Below are positions 25,974 through 34,241 of a DNA stretch of 64,000 bases, piece by piece. A program made the translations under genes and the position numbers. Source of the stretch: Actinoplanes sp. NBC_00393 (GTDB lineage Bacteria > Actinomycetota > Actinomycetes > Mycobacteriales > Micromonosporaceae); assembly GCF_036053395.1 (NCBI RefSeq), contig NZ_CP107942.1, positions 4,430,501-4,494,500 on the forward strand, written 5' to 3'. The notes below the pieces were generated by a model. It searched no databases. It was not told where the DNA came from and saw nothing but the letters and a program-made list of their open reading frames with translations. The stretch's first letter is position 1. Each line of letters opens with the position of its first letter.

Positions 25974-26250
25974 CTGACACCCACTGTCGCCTCCCGCGCG
26001 CCGAAGCAGCAGTCCACGTCAGCCAGCATGCGGCGGCTGACGGCCAGCGTCGCCTCCCGCGCGCCGAAGCAGCAGTCCACGTCAGCCAGCATGCGGCGGC
26101 TGACGGCCAGCGCTGCCTCCCGCGCGCCGAAGCAGCAGTCCACGTCAGCCAGCATGCGGCGGCTGACGGCCAGCGCTGCCTCCCGCGCGCCGAAGCAGCA
26201 GTCCACGTCAGCCAGCATGCGGCGGCTGACGGCCAGCGCTGCTTCGCGCG
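25974..26250. repeat. 63-bp tandem repeat, 4.4 copies, intergenic
   Basis: Units begin at 25974, 26037, 26100, 26163 and 26226 (partial). Each contains CTGACGGCCAGCG, CCCGCGCGCCGAAGCAGCAG and CACGTCAGCCAGCATGCGG, nearly identical between copies. The period is a multiple of three, so both strands stay open through it, but no start signal supports a gene. It occupies most of the 337-bp gap between the gene ending at 25951 and the one ending at 26289; I see nothing else in that gap. Confidence 0.95.
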
Positions 26251-26288
26251 GGTTTATGGAGCGGTGGCGGTCAGCCGGGTGGGCTGGG

Positions 26289-27230
26289 TCAGTGGGGGTC
26301 GTCGGTGGCGGCGGTGGAGCGGTGACGGGCCCGGATCAGCTCGATCACGGTTGCGGCGGTGCGGTCGAGATGGCTGCGCCCGTCGGGGAGCGTGGCGTCC
26401 GGGCTGATGTAGCTGCGCGGCCCCACATGGGTGGCCGGGTCGAGCAGGTGCACGCTGATCTTGCCGGCGCGGACGGCCTGGTTCCAGGGGCTGCGCGGCC
26501 ACAGCCGCCAGCGCTGCGGGAAGATCCGGGCGCCGACGCGTTCGATCCAGTCGACGGTGCTGGTGAGCTGGTCGAGGTGCTCGGCGTGGGTGATGTCGTT
26601 GGCGCCGTTGTGGAAGCCGCCGAGGGTGATCAGCCAGATCGGGCAGCGCAGCTGCGTCCACAGTCCTTCAACCGCGCCGGTGGCCACCTGCGCGCCGCCG
26701 CTGTAGCTCAGCAGCACGACCGGGATGCCGCTGTCCGGCTGGTAGCCGGCGTTGCGCAGGTGGGCGGCGATCTGCGTGCCGACGGCCCGGTTGTAGAACG
26801 GGCGGTAGCGGTGGTCCGCGGCGATGAAGATCTGCATCACGTTGTGCAGGAACAGCATCAGCCCGATGTGGTGCCGCAGCCAGGCCCACACCGGGCGGTC
26901 GGCGAGCGGGTCGGCCAGCGGGGAGTACGGCAGGACCTGTCCCAGCACCCGCATCTCCGGCGCGCCGTCGATCAGGGCGACGACCAGCCGGCCGCCGTCC
27001 CGGGTGTCCCGGAACCGGCGTTTGCCGATGCCGTCCAGATAGACCAGATAGGCGGCGGGTGGGCGGTCCGGGTCGGCGCCACGGGCGTACGGCATGCCGG
27101 TGGGCAGATCGGTGCCCGGCGTCCGCCAGCCGGCGACATAGGACAGCACCTCGTAGCGGGCGAGCAGGGCCTCGGCGAGCAGGACCGGCCCAAGCCCGCC
27201 GAGCAGCAGCAACAACACGAACTCGATCAT
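26289..27230 (-). CDS. membrane-anchored alpha/beta-hydrolase-like protein
   Basis: A 313-residue protein with one N-terminal hydrophobic segment (MIEFVLLLLLGGLGPVLLAEALL) and a globular part with a hydrolase-like nucleophile elbow, VVLLSYSGGAQVATGA. Downstream elements WLITLGGFHNGAND and LLDPATHVGPRSY may hold the other active-site residues, but I cannot assign the acid and His firmly. It is the last gene of a four-gene operon: ATG 27230 overlaps the stop of the preceding membrane-protein gene (ATGA). The context (patatin, glycosyltransferase, membrane protein) suggests a lipid or glycolipid esterase at the membrane (inference). Confidence 0.75.
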   Translation of the reverse strand: MIEFVLLLLLGGLGPVLLAEALLARYEVLSYVAGWRTPGTDLPTGMPYARGADPDRPPAAYLVYLDGIGKRRFRDTRDGGRLVVALIDGAPEMRVLGQVLPYSPLADPLADRPVWAWLRHHIGLMLFLHNVMQIFIAADHRYRPFYNRAVGTQIAAHLRNAGYQPDSGIPVVLLSYSGGAQVATGAVEGLWTQLRCPIWLITLGGFHNGANDITHAEHLDQLTSTVDWIERVGARIFPQRWRLWPRSPWNQAVRAGKISVHLLDPATHVGPRSYISPDATLPDGRSHLDRTAATVIELIRARHRSTAATDDPH

Positions 27231-27709
27231 GCGAGGACCTCCGGTGCACGAGCCGCGGTGAGGCGGGCGACCAGGTGGCGCACGCCCGCGACGGCGACCG
27301 CCAGCCCGATACCGGCGACGGACACGCAGCCGGCCGCGGCCCACCAGCCGATCCCGGTGGACGCAGCGAGCGCCTCCGCGAGCCCGGCGCCGACGCCGAT
27401 CAGGAGCAGCAGGTGCAGGAACGGCCCGAGCAGCGGAAACGCCAGGACCGCGGCGAGCAGCAGCGGGGCGACCAGGGCGGGCGTCCAGGCCGGCACGGGA
27501 TCGTCGGTCTGCGCCAGCGGGATCGCCAGCACCCAGGCGGTCACCGGCCACAGCGCGAACACGGCCGCCTCGACCACGGCGCCACCCAGAACCAGACCCG
27601 CAGCCCGGGTACGGGTGACCCCCGCACCCCGCGCCACCACCGGCAGGACCCGCCCGAGCGCCTCGGACAGGCCCGCCAACAGCAGCAGAATCCCGACCGC
27701 CGGAGTCAT
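27227..27709 (-). CDS. small integral membrane protein, 160 aa
   Basis: Four to five hydrophobic segments spread over 160 residues (GILLLLAGLSEALG, AGLVLGGAVVEAAVFALW, APLLLAAVLAFPLLGPFLHLLLLIGVGAGLA, WWAAAGCVSVAGIGLAVAVAG). No recognised catalytic motif. It overlaps the gene before it (27706-27709) and the gene after it (27227-27230) by ATGA, so it is made in step with the MGT glycosyltransferase and the hydrolase. It could be a carrier, channel or membrane partner for the enzymes on either side. Confidence 0.78.
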   Translation of the reverse strand: MTPAVGILLLLAGLSEALGRVLPVVARGAGVTRTRAAGLVLGGAVVEAAVFALWPVTAWVLAIPLAQTDDPVPAWTPALVAPLLLAAVLAFPLLGPFLHLLLLIGVGAGLAEALAASTGIGWWAAAGCVSVAGIGLAVAVAGVRHLVARLTAARAPEVLA

Positions 27710-28854
27710 GACAGGCGGCGTTCGAGTTCGTCGGCGGCCCGCCGCGCGCCGCCCGCCTGCCGTTGAGCCTGCCGCAGTCCGGCCGCCGCGGCCCGGAACA
27801 CCGGCTCGTCGAGCAGCCGCTGGGCGCGAGCACGCACCGCGTCGACGCTGACGTCAGCGGGGTCGAGCGCGAGCCCGGCGCCGAGTGCGGCGACGCGGGA
27901 GGCCACCAGTGGCTGGTCGGCGCCCTGCGGGACGACCAGCATCGGGACTCCGGCGTACAGGGCTTCGTTGGCGCTGTTCATGCCACCGTGCGTGACGAAC
28001 ATGGCCGCCCGGGCCAGCACCTGCGGCTGGGGTGTGGAATGCAGGGCGAGCACGTTGCCCGGCAGCGGGCCGAGCGCGGCCGGATCGGTCGCCCCGGTGG
28101 AGATGACCACCGTGCCGCCCAGCGGGGCCAGCGCGGCGGCGAAGGTTCGCAGCACCTGCGGGTCGGCAGCGAACACGGTGCCCAGCGACGCGTACAGAAC
28201 CGGGTCCTTCAACTGGTCGGCCGGGAACGACGGGTCGGCCGGGCGGGCGCCGATGCTGGGGCCGACGAACCGGTACGAGTCGTCGAAGTCCGCCGCGCCG
28301 AGCTGGAACTCCGGCGAGGTGAACACCAGGTTGAGCGGCTGGCGGATGTTGCCCAGGTCGAAGAAGGGCAGCTTGCCCGTACGGTAGCGCCGCGACAACT
28401 CCAGCCGCGCCCTCAGGAAAGCGGGTGTGGTGAGCAGTTCCCACGAGGCGCGGGTCGGGCTGGGAGTCCGCCGGTTGTAGGCGAAGGTGGTGAACGACGA
28501 AGCCGCCGGCACACCGAGCTGGGAGGCGGCGACCGAGCCCCACGGGCAGGCGGAGTCGTGCACGATCAGGTCGGGCCGGATGTCGCGCAGTTCGGCGAGC
28601 ACAGTCGGCAGCAGGCTGAGCGCGGTCCGGGTGAGCCCGGTGATCAGCGTGGGCGGGGTCGGCGGGTCGGGCAGCGGCAGGTCACCGCCGGGGTACGGGT
28701 GGACCTTGGCGCCGGCGGCGGCGATCTCCGCGCTGAACGCCGGCGAGGTGTGGTACGTGACGGAGTGGCCGCGGCGGACGAGTTCGGCCACGACCGGCAG
28801 GGTCGGGTTGACGCGGCCGTGCATGCCGATGTTGAGGAAGGCGATGGTGCTCAT
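27706..28854 (-). CDS. MGT/UGT-like glycosyltransferase (GT1)
   Basis: A 382-residue GT-B glycosyltransferase of the MGT (macrolide glycosyltransferase) class. The N-terminus IAFLNIGMHGRVNPTLPV has the expected acceptor-domain His, and the C-terminal donor site shows FVTHGGMNSANEALYAGVPMLVVPQGADQ, the family signature. It uses an NDP-sugar to glycosylate a hydrophobic small molecule or lipid. The start at ATG 28854 overlaps the patatin stop (ATGA); an upstream extension to 28992 would lie wholly inside the patatin gene and is rejected. Coupling to a patatin-type lipase suggests a glycolipid or lipophilic acceptor (inference). Confidence 0.9.
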   Translation of the reverse strand: MSTIAFLNIGMHGRVNPTLPVVAELVRRGHSVTYHTSPAFSAEIAAAGAKVHPYPGGDLPLPDPPTPPTLITGLTRTALSLLPTVLAELRDIRPDLIVHDSACPWGSVAASQLGVPAASSFTTFAYNRRTPSPTRASWELLTTPAFLRARLELSRRYRTGKLPFFDLGNIRQPLNLVFTSPEFQLGAADFDDSYRFVGPSIGARPADPSFPADQLKDPVLYASLGTVFAADPQVLRTFAAALAPLGGTVVISTGATDPAALGPLPGNVLALHSTPQPQVLARAAMFVTHGGMNSANEALYAGVPMLVVPQGADQPLVASRVAALGAGLALDPADVSVDAVRARAQRLLDEPVFRAAAAGLRQAQRQAGGARRAADELERRLS

Positions 28855-29726
28855 CGGGTCACCCCTGTTCCGGTGGCGGTCAATGTGTGCGTCCGGTACA
28901 GGCCGGGTCCGTCGACCTGCAACCGGTCGATGAAGCTGCCGGCCGCCGCGGAGGAGGTGCGGATCAGCCGCTGTGAATGGCCGAAGTCCCACGGCGCGGG
29001 CCAGTCCCGTACGCCGTTCGGCAGCACCACCGTCGGGATCTGCTGGGACACCTCACGCAGGTCACGTTCGATCTGGTGGTGGAAGAGCATCATCCCGGCC
29101 CGCGACGCGATGGCTCCGGGACGCCGGGGCGGCATGATCGGCTGCAGCGGCCAGCTCTCCGGTCCGATCGACAGCACTACGACGCTGGCCGCCCCGGCGC
29201 GCAGCGCGGCCCGCACCGGGACGTAGGCGACCACCCCGCCGTCGACCAGCGTCCGGCCGTCGCGGACCACCGGCGGGAAGATCCCCGGGATGGCGGCGCT
29301 GGCCAGCAGCGCGGATTCCAGGTCACCGCGGTCGAGCAGCACCTCGGCGCCGGTGACCAGGTCCATGGCGACCGCGGTGAACGGGATCGGCAGCTGCTCG
29401 ATCCGCGCCGGCAGCCCGGCCCGGGCGATCAGCCGCCGCAGCCCCCGGTCGGCGCAGAGGCTGACCCGGGTGGCGAGACGCCCGAGCGGGAACACGTCGT
29501 GGCGGCGCAACCTGGTCCACACCCGGTCCAGCCACGGCGCGGCGCTGTCGACGTGGGCGGCGGCGATGGCTCCGGTGAGGGCGCCCACCGACGTACCGAA
29601 GATCATGTCCGGCACGAATCCGCGCTGCTCCAGCGCGTACCCGACGCCGACGTGCGCTGATCCCAGCACTCCCCCGCCGCCCACCACCGCGGCGACCGGG
29701 CGGGGAAGAGCATCCAGGCCACTCAT
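28851..29726 (-). CDS. patatin-like phospholipase
   Basis: A 291-residue patatin-family lipid acyl hydrolase. The glycine-rich oxyanion loop is VVGGGGVLGSAHVGV, the catalytic Ser lies in GTSVGA (GxSxG), and the dyad Asp in LVDGG. No signal peptide, so it acts in the cytoplasm or on the inner leaflet. AAGGTGG precedes ATG 29726. It is the first gene of the operon patatin, MGT glycosyltransferase, small membrane protein, hydrolase, and diverges from a secreted alpha/beta hydrolase through a region containing several inverted GTCACG elements. Confidence 0.92.
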   Translation of the reverse strand: MSGLDALPRPVAAVVGGGGVLGSAHVGVGYALEQRGFVPDMIFGTSVGALTGAIAAAHVDSAAPWLDRVWTRLRRHDVFPLGRLATRVSLCADRGLRRLIARAGLPARIEQLPIPFTAVAMDLVTGAEVLLDRGDLESALLASAAIPGIFPPVVRDGRTLVDGGVVAYVPVRAALRAGAASVVVLSIGPESWPLQPIMPPRRPGAIASRAGMMLFHHQIERDLREVSQQIPTVVLPNGVRDWPAPWDFGHSQRLIRTSSAAAGSFIDRLQVDGPGLYRTHTLTATGTGVTR

Positions 29727-29741
29727 GGTCCACCTTCTTCC

Positions 29742-29813
29742 GTCACGGATCAGGCCTCCTACCGGGTAGACCGGACAGCTTTCGGATCCGTGACATCGGC
29801 GGCGGCTGTCACG
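29742..29813. promoter_or_regulatory. inverted-repeat cluster between divergent genes
   Basis: GTCACGGATC (29742-29751) and GATCCGTGAC (29785-29794) are perfect inverted copies. The right copy overlaps a second inverted pair, CGTGACA (29789-29795) and TGTCACG (29807-29813). CTACCGGGTAG (29759-29769) lies between. These sit in the 147-bp region between the patatin operon and the secreted hydrolase and look like a shared operator; the binding protein is not identified. Confidence 0.55.
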
Positions 29814-29873
29814 TCCGGGGCCGGCGCGCGGTCACTCCAGCGGAACAACCTCGTCACCGAAACGGAGAAGACC

Positions 29874-30671
29874 ATGACCAGGAGAAGAATCGCCGCCGTC
29901 CTGCTCGCCGCGGGACTGCTCGTCTCGCTGCAGCCCGGCCCGGCGCAGAGCGCCACGGCGAAGCCCACCGTCGTGCTCGTGCACGGCGCCTGGGCGGACG
30001 CCTCCAGCTGGAGCGAGGTGATACCGCGGCTCCATGCCGACGGCTACACCGTGGCCGCGGTCGCCAACCCACTGCGGTCGCTGTCCGGGGACGCCGCCTA
30101 CGTGCGTGCCTACCTGGAGAGCCTGACCGGGCCGATCGTGCTGGTCGCGCACTCCTACGGCGGCGCCGTGATCACCAATGCGGCCACCGGCAACCCGAAC
30201 GTCAAGGCGCTGGTCTACGTCAACGCCTTCGCGCCGGATCAGGGCGAGTCGGCGACGCAGCTGGCGGGGCCGGACTCGGCGCTGTCGGTCGACCCGACCA
30301 CGGTGTTCGACTTCGTGCCCGCCACCCTGCCGCCCACCCCGGAGACCGACCTGTACCTGAAGAAGTCGACCGTGTTCGCGTCGTTCGCGACCGGCCTGAA
30401 CGCCAAGGACAAGGCGCTCGTCGCGGCCACTCAGCGGCCGGCCACGCTGGGCGCCCTGAACGAGCCGTCCGGCGTCGCGGCCTGGCGCAGCATCCCGTCC
30501 TGGTACCTGCTCGGCACCAAGGACAAGATCATCCCGGCGAGCGCGCAGCGGGCCATGGCTCAGCGGGCCGGTTCGGCCGTCACCGAGTACCCGGCCGGGC
30601 ACCTCGGCCTGCTGTCGGATGCCAGGACCGTCGCCCAGGGCATCGAACGGGCCGCGCGCGGTAAGCGCTAA
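29874..30671 (+). CDS. secreted alpha/beta hydrolase
   Basis: A 265-residue hydrolase with a signal peptide (MTRRRIAAVLLAAGLLVSL, cleavage near GPAQSATA). The oxyanion strand is VVLVHGAWADASSW, the nucleophile elbow is VAHSYGGA, the likely acid is in LLGTKDKIIP and the His in EYPAGHLGLL. This is the family of extracellular esterases often described as related to salicylate/MenH-like hydrolases. ACGGAGAAG precedes ATG 29874. Its last three bases overlap the stop of the convergent LuxR-type regulator, so the two genes share four bases at 30668-30671. Confidence 0.9.
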   Translation: MTRRRIAAVLLAAGLLVSLQPGPAQSATAKPTVVLVHGAWADASSWSEVIPRLHADGYTVAAVANPLRSLSGDAAYVRAYLESLTGPIVLVAHSYGGAVITNAATGNPNVKALVYVNAFAPDQGESATQLAGPDSALSVDPTTVFDFVPATLPPTPETDLYLKKSTVFASFATGLNAKDKALVAATQRPATLGALNEPSGVAAWRSIPSWYLLGTKDKIIPASAQRAMAQRAGSAVTEYPAGHLGLLSDARTVAQGIERAARGKR

Positions 30672-33415
30672 CCGGTCTCGGACGGGCGCAGTTGCCTGCG
30701 CGAGGTGATCCCCAGCTTGGTGAACACCTTGCGCAGGTGCCACTCCACGGTGTGCGGGCTGAGGAACAGCTGGGCGCCGATCTCGGCGTTCGTCAGCCCG
30801 CTGCCGGCCAGCCGGGCGATGTGCGCCTCCTGCACGGTCAGCGCATCGCTGGCCCGGGTGGCGCGCGGAGCGACCGAGTCGCCGGCGGCGGCCAGCTCGC
30901 GGCGGGCCCGTTCGGCGAACGCGTCGGCGCCACCCGCGGTGAGCATGTCGAAAGCGGTACGCAGATGAACGCGTGCATCCCTGCGCCGGTTCTCCCGCCG
31001 CAGCCACTCGCCGTACAGCAGATGGGTGCGGGCCAGCTCCAGGCGCAGCCGGGTCCGGCCGAGGTGCTCGATCGCCGTACGGTAGCGGGCGTCCGCAGTC
31101 ACACCGGTGCCCAGCAGCGCCTCCGCGCGGGCCTGCACCCCGAGCGCCCAGTCGGTCGCGCTGGCCCGGGTGCGTTCGGCGAGCCGTTCGTACGCGCCGA
31201 GCGCGGTCTCGCGCTGGTCACTGCGCACCGCCGCCTCGATCAGCTCCTGCAGCGCCCAGTAGACGACGCCGGACTCGATCGGATGCGCGGACGCCATCCG
31301 GGCCGCCGGCACCGCCTCCGGATAGCGGCCGAGCCCGTTGAGCAGCAACGCCTGCGCCCAGTGCGTCACCATGATCCCGCTGTCCTCGCCGCGGGCCTCG
31401 ACGTCGCGGCGGCTCGCCTCGATCAGCGGCAGCGCGGCCGCCTCGTCGCCGTGCCAGGCCAGCAGCGTCAGCGCACCGTACGGCGCCAGGGCCACGCCGG
31501 TCGCCTCCTCGATCGCCTGGATCTCGGCGACCGACGACGCGGCGGCCGCCCGGTCACCGGCCAGCATCTGCACCACGACCAGCGAGTTGAGGGTGAGCGG
31601 CAGGGTGCTGAGGTCGCCGAGAGAGCGCGAGACGCGTACATGTTGGGCACTCAGATCCGCCCAGCTCTCGTCGTCGAACATGATGGCGGCGTTCATGGCC
31701 GCCAGCCACAGCCATGGTTGGTCCTGGGCCGCGGGCGTGTCGCGGGCGTGAAACGCCCGCAGCGCCTCGCGGGTCAGCGGCGCCGCCGCCCGGTACCCGT
31801 CGGTGAACAGCACCGCGAGGCAGTCCAGCAGCGCGTCGCCGGGCCGGTACGCCACCGGCTGCGGCCCGGCCCGCACCGTCCGGGCCACCTCGGCGACCCC
31901 GGAGCCGTCGGCCAGCCCGCCCGCGAGGATGGCCGCGCCCATCGCGTCGCGGTACGTGTCGCGGGCCAGCGCGGCGTCCAGCGGTTCGAACCGGCGCCCG
32001 GCGTCGAGCAGCAACCGCGGCGCGGCCATGTCGTGCCCGGAGGCGAAGGCGATCTGTGCCCGGATCAGGTTGATCCGGGCCTGGTGCAGCTCGTCGGCCG
32101 GTCCCTCCTCGGCGGTGAGCAGCAGTTTCAGCGCGATCTCGAAGGCGCCGCAGCGCAGCTGGGCCTCGGCGGCGGCCAGGGCGCGCACCCCACGTGTCGC
32201 CGGGTCGGGGGTCAGCTCGGTGGCGCACCGCAGAAACTCCGCGACCGCCGCCACCCCGCCGCGGCGCTGGGCCCGGTCCGCCGAGTTGATCAGGTCGGCG
32301 GCGACGTCCTCGTCGGTGTCGGCCGTTGCGTGCGCCCGGTGCCAGGCCCGCCGGTCCGGGTCGACGGCCGGGTCGGTCGCCTCGGCGAGGACACGATGGA
32401 CGTCCTGCCGGTCGGCCGGGGTCGCCGCCCGGTAGACCGCCGTGCGCACCAGCGGGTGCCGGAAGCGCACCCGCGAGCCCAGCTCGATCAGCCCGGCTGT
32501 CTCGGCCGGCGCCGCGGCACTCATCGGAAGACCCAGCAGCCGAGTCGCCCGGCGCAGCAGCGCGGCGTCCCCGAGCGGCTCGGCCGCGGCGATGAGCAGC
32601 ACCTTGCGGGTCGGCTCCGGCAGCGACTGCAGGCGCTGGGCGAAACTGCGTTCGATCTTGCCGGCCAGCGGCTGGGCGTCCGGCCGGCCGAAGCCGCCGG
32701 CCATCTCCGCCGCGGTCAGCCCTCGCGGCAGCTCCAGCAGGGCGAGGGGGTTGCCGCGGGTCTCCGCGACGATGCGGTCCCGCACTTGTACGTCGAGACG
32801 GCCGGGCACCGCCGACTCCAGCAGCGCGCGGGCGTCGTCGTCGATCAGCCCGCCGACCCGCAGCTCCGGCAACCCTCGCCAGGCCGGGCCGGCCGCCGAC
32901 TCGCGGATCGAGAACACCACGCCGACCCGTTCGGCGAGCAGGCGGCGCGCGACGAAGGTCAGCGTCTGCGCCGACGTCTGGTCCAGCCACTGGGCGTCGT
33001 CGATCAGACAGAGCAGCGGCCGGTCCTCCGACACGACCGCCAGCAGGTTCAGCACGGCCACCCCGACCAGGAACCGATTGGGCGGGGTCCCCGAGCGGTA
33101 GCCGAACGCGACGGCCAGCGCGTCGTTCTGCGGCTCCGCGAGGCGGTCCCGCAGGTGCAGCATCGGCGCGCACAGCTGGTGCAGCCCGGCGAACGGGAGC
33201 TCCATCTCCGACTCGACACCGGCGGCCCGGGCGACCCGGAAGCCCGTGGAACGGTTACGGATGTAATCGAGCAAAGCCGACTTTCCGACGCCCGGATCAC
33301 CGCGGATCAGCAAGGATCGTCCCTGGCCGGAGCGCACCTCGGCGGCCACTCGATCCAGGACCGCACACTCGGCACGCCGGCCACGGAACGCGCGCGCCGC
33401 AGCACCGCTCGTCAT
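30668..33415 (-). CDS. large ATP-binding LuxR-family regulator (LAL)
   Basis: A 915-residue LAL-type regulator: an AAA-like ATPase at the N-terminus (Walker A GDPGVGKS, residues 39-46; Walker B as LLCLIDDAQWLDQ), a long helical middle with TPR-like repeats, and a C-terminal LuxR helix-turn-helix (LTVQEAHIARLAGSGLTNAEIG, SPHTVEWHLRKVFTKLG). Such proteins activate target genes in response to small molecules or ATP. An ECF sigma factor gene ends 57 bp upstream on the same strand, so both may lie in one transcript. The gene's stop overlaps the stop of the secreted hydrolase by four bases and no terminator is seen between them. Confidence 0.93.
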   Translation of the reverse strand: MTSGAAARAFRGRRAECAVLDRVAAEVRSGQGRSLLIRGDPGVGKSALLDYIRNRSTGFRVARAAGVESEMELPFAGLHQLCAPMLHLRDRLAEPQNDALAVAFGYRSGTPPNRFLVGVAVLNLLAVVSEDRPLLCLIDDAQWLDQTSAQTLTFVARRLLAERVGVVFSIRESAAGPAWRGLPELRVGGLIDDDARALLESAVPGRLDVQVRDRIVAETRGNPLALLELPRGLTAAEMAGGFGRPDAQPLAGKIERSFAQRLQSLPEPTRKVLLIAAAEPLGDAALLRRATRLLGLPMSAAAPAETAGLIELGSRVRFRHPLVRTAVYRAATPADRQDVHRVLAEATDPAVDPDRRAWHRAHATADTDEDVAADLINSADRAQRRGGVAAVAEFLRCATELTPDPATRGVRALAAAEAQLRCGAFEIALKLLLTAEEGPADELHQARINLIRAQIAFASGHDMAAPRLLLDAGRRFEPLDAALARDTYRDAMGAAILAGGLADGSGVAEVARTVRAGPQPVAYRPGDALLDCLAVLFTDGYRAAAPLTREALRAFHARDTPAAQDQPWLWLAAMNAAIMFDDESWADLSAQHVRVSRSLGDLSTLPLTLNSLVVVQMLAGDRAAAASSVAEIQAIEEATGVALAPYGALTLLAWHGDEAAALPLIEASRRDVEARGEDSGIMVTHWAQALLLNGLGRYPEAVPAARMASAHPIESGVVYWALQELIEAAVRSDQRETALGAYERLAERTRASATDWALGVQARAEALLGTGVTADARYRTAIEHLGRTRLRLELARTHLLYGEWLRRENRRRDARVHLRTAFDMLTAGGADAFAERARRELAAAGDSVAPRATRASDALTVQEAHIARLAGSGLTNAEIGAQLFLSPHTVEWHLRKVFTKLGITSRRQLRPSETG

Positions 33416-33472
33416 GGCTCTACCCCCGCATCCGAGGCTAGAGCGGTCGATCGGTTCGCGATAGGGCGTCGG

Positions 33473-34093
33473 TCACGAACGTACGTCGGCGGCCAGCAGC
33501 TCCTCCAACTCGTCGAGGTCACCGGTCTGCGCGGCGGCCAGGAAGGTCCGCACCAGCCGGCGATGGGTGACGGCGTCCACCGGCCGGCGGCGGCTGCCGC
33601 CCATCGCGGCGTGCGCGCGCCGGACCAGCTGCCGGGCATGATCGATGCCGATCTGCAGGACCTCGGAGATCCGCCGGTACGGGTAGTCGAACGCCCGCCG
33701 CAGCAGGTAACTGCCCCGTTCCGTCGCCGTCAGCCGTTCCAGCATCAACCGGATCGCCGCGTCCACCGCCTCCTGACGTTCGGCCGCCATCTCCGGGCCG
33801 ACGCCCCGGTCCACCGTCTCCGGCAGCCACGGGCCGACCGGGGTCTCGTGCCGCCGGCGGGCGGACACCGCAACGTTGATCGCCAGCCGCGACGCGGTCA
33901 CCGCCAGGAAAGCCGGCGGACTCAGCACATCGGAGCGATCAGCCCGCTCCCACCGCAGCCAGGCGTCCTGCACCACGTCCTCGGCGTCACCCACGTCACC
34001 GAGGACGCGCAACGCTACCGCGTACAGCCGCGGCCGCGCCGCGGCGAACACCGCATTGTCGTCTCTCCAGCCCTCCAGCACACTCCCGGTCAC
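33473..34093 (-). CDS. ECF sigma factor, SigJ/ECF41-like but lacking the SnoaL domain
   Basis: A 206-residue extracytoplasmic-function sigma factor. Region 2 is seen in RPRLYAVALRVLGDVGDAEDVVQDAWLRW and region 4 in LTATERGSYLLRRAFDYPYRRISEVLQIG. Members with this layout normally continue into a SnoaL-like C-terminal domain that controls activity. Here the protein stops right after FLAAAQTGDLDELEELLAADVRS, the first helix of that domain. Only 57 bp separate the stop from the next gene, so the missing part was deleted, not frameshifted. GTG 34093 is the preferred start (GGGGG 6 nt upstream); the frame opens further to 34213 without conserved content. Confidence 0.85.
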   Translation of the reverse strand: MTGSVLEGWRDDNAVFAAARPRLYAVALRVLGDVGDAEDVVQDAWLRWERADRSDVLSPPAFLAVTASRLAINVAVSARRRHETPVGPWLPETVDRGVGPEMAAERQEAVDAAIRLMLERLTATERGSYLLRRAFDYPYRRISEVLQIGIDHARQLVRRAHAAMGGSRRRPVDAVTHRRLVRTFLAAAQTGDLDELEELLAADVRS

Positions 34094-34189
34094 GGCAGCC
34101 CCCACTCCGTCCCAAGCGACTGCGAGCACCATCGCCTGCCGGACCCGTGCACCGAACCCTTGGCAGCCCGTGGACCACCCCGTGGTCCC

Positions 34190-34214
34190 GGTGGTACCGG
34201 CATGTACCGCCACC
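34190..34214. promoter_or_regulatory. inverted repeat in divergent promoter region
   Basis: GGTGGTACC (34190-34198) and GTACCGCCACC (34204-34214) are inverted copies differing by one inserted base. The repeat lies 27 bp before the XRE/TPR gene and about 100 bp before the sigma factor gene; it could be an operator for either. Confidence 0.4.
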
Positions 34215-34229
34215 CGCGGACCGCCGGGT

Positions 34230-34235
34230 TACCGT
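34230..34235 (+). promoter_or_regulatory. predicted -10 box, leaderless start of 34242 gene
   Basis: TACCGT, six bases, then ATG 34242, with no Shine-Dalgarno sequence. Confidence 0.5.
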
Positions 34236-34241
34236 CCGGGC

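Noticed and set aside
25793..26218. Minus-strand frame through the 63-bp repeats
   Set aside because: The frame exists only because the period is a multiple of three. No ribosome-binding site or conserved part supports it.
25974..26250. Possible CRISPR array
   Set aside because: The units are contiguous 63-bp copies without unique spacers, so it is an ordinary tandem repeat.
26251..26288. Possible terminator for the glycolipid operon
   Set aside because: No convincing stem could be drawn here.
28855..28992. N-terminal extension of the MGT glycosyltransferase
   Set aside because: It would lie entirely within the patatin gene, and ATG 28854 matches the family start and the ATGA overlap.
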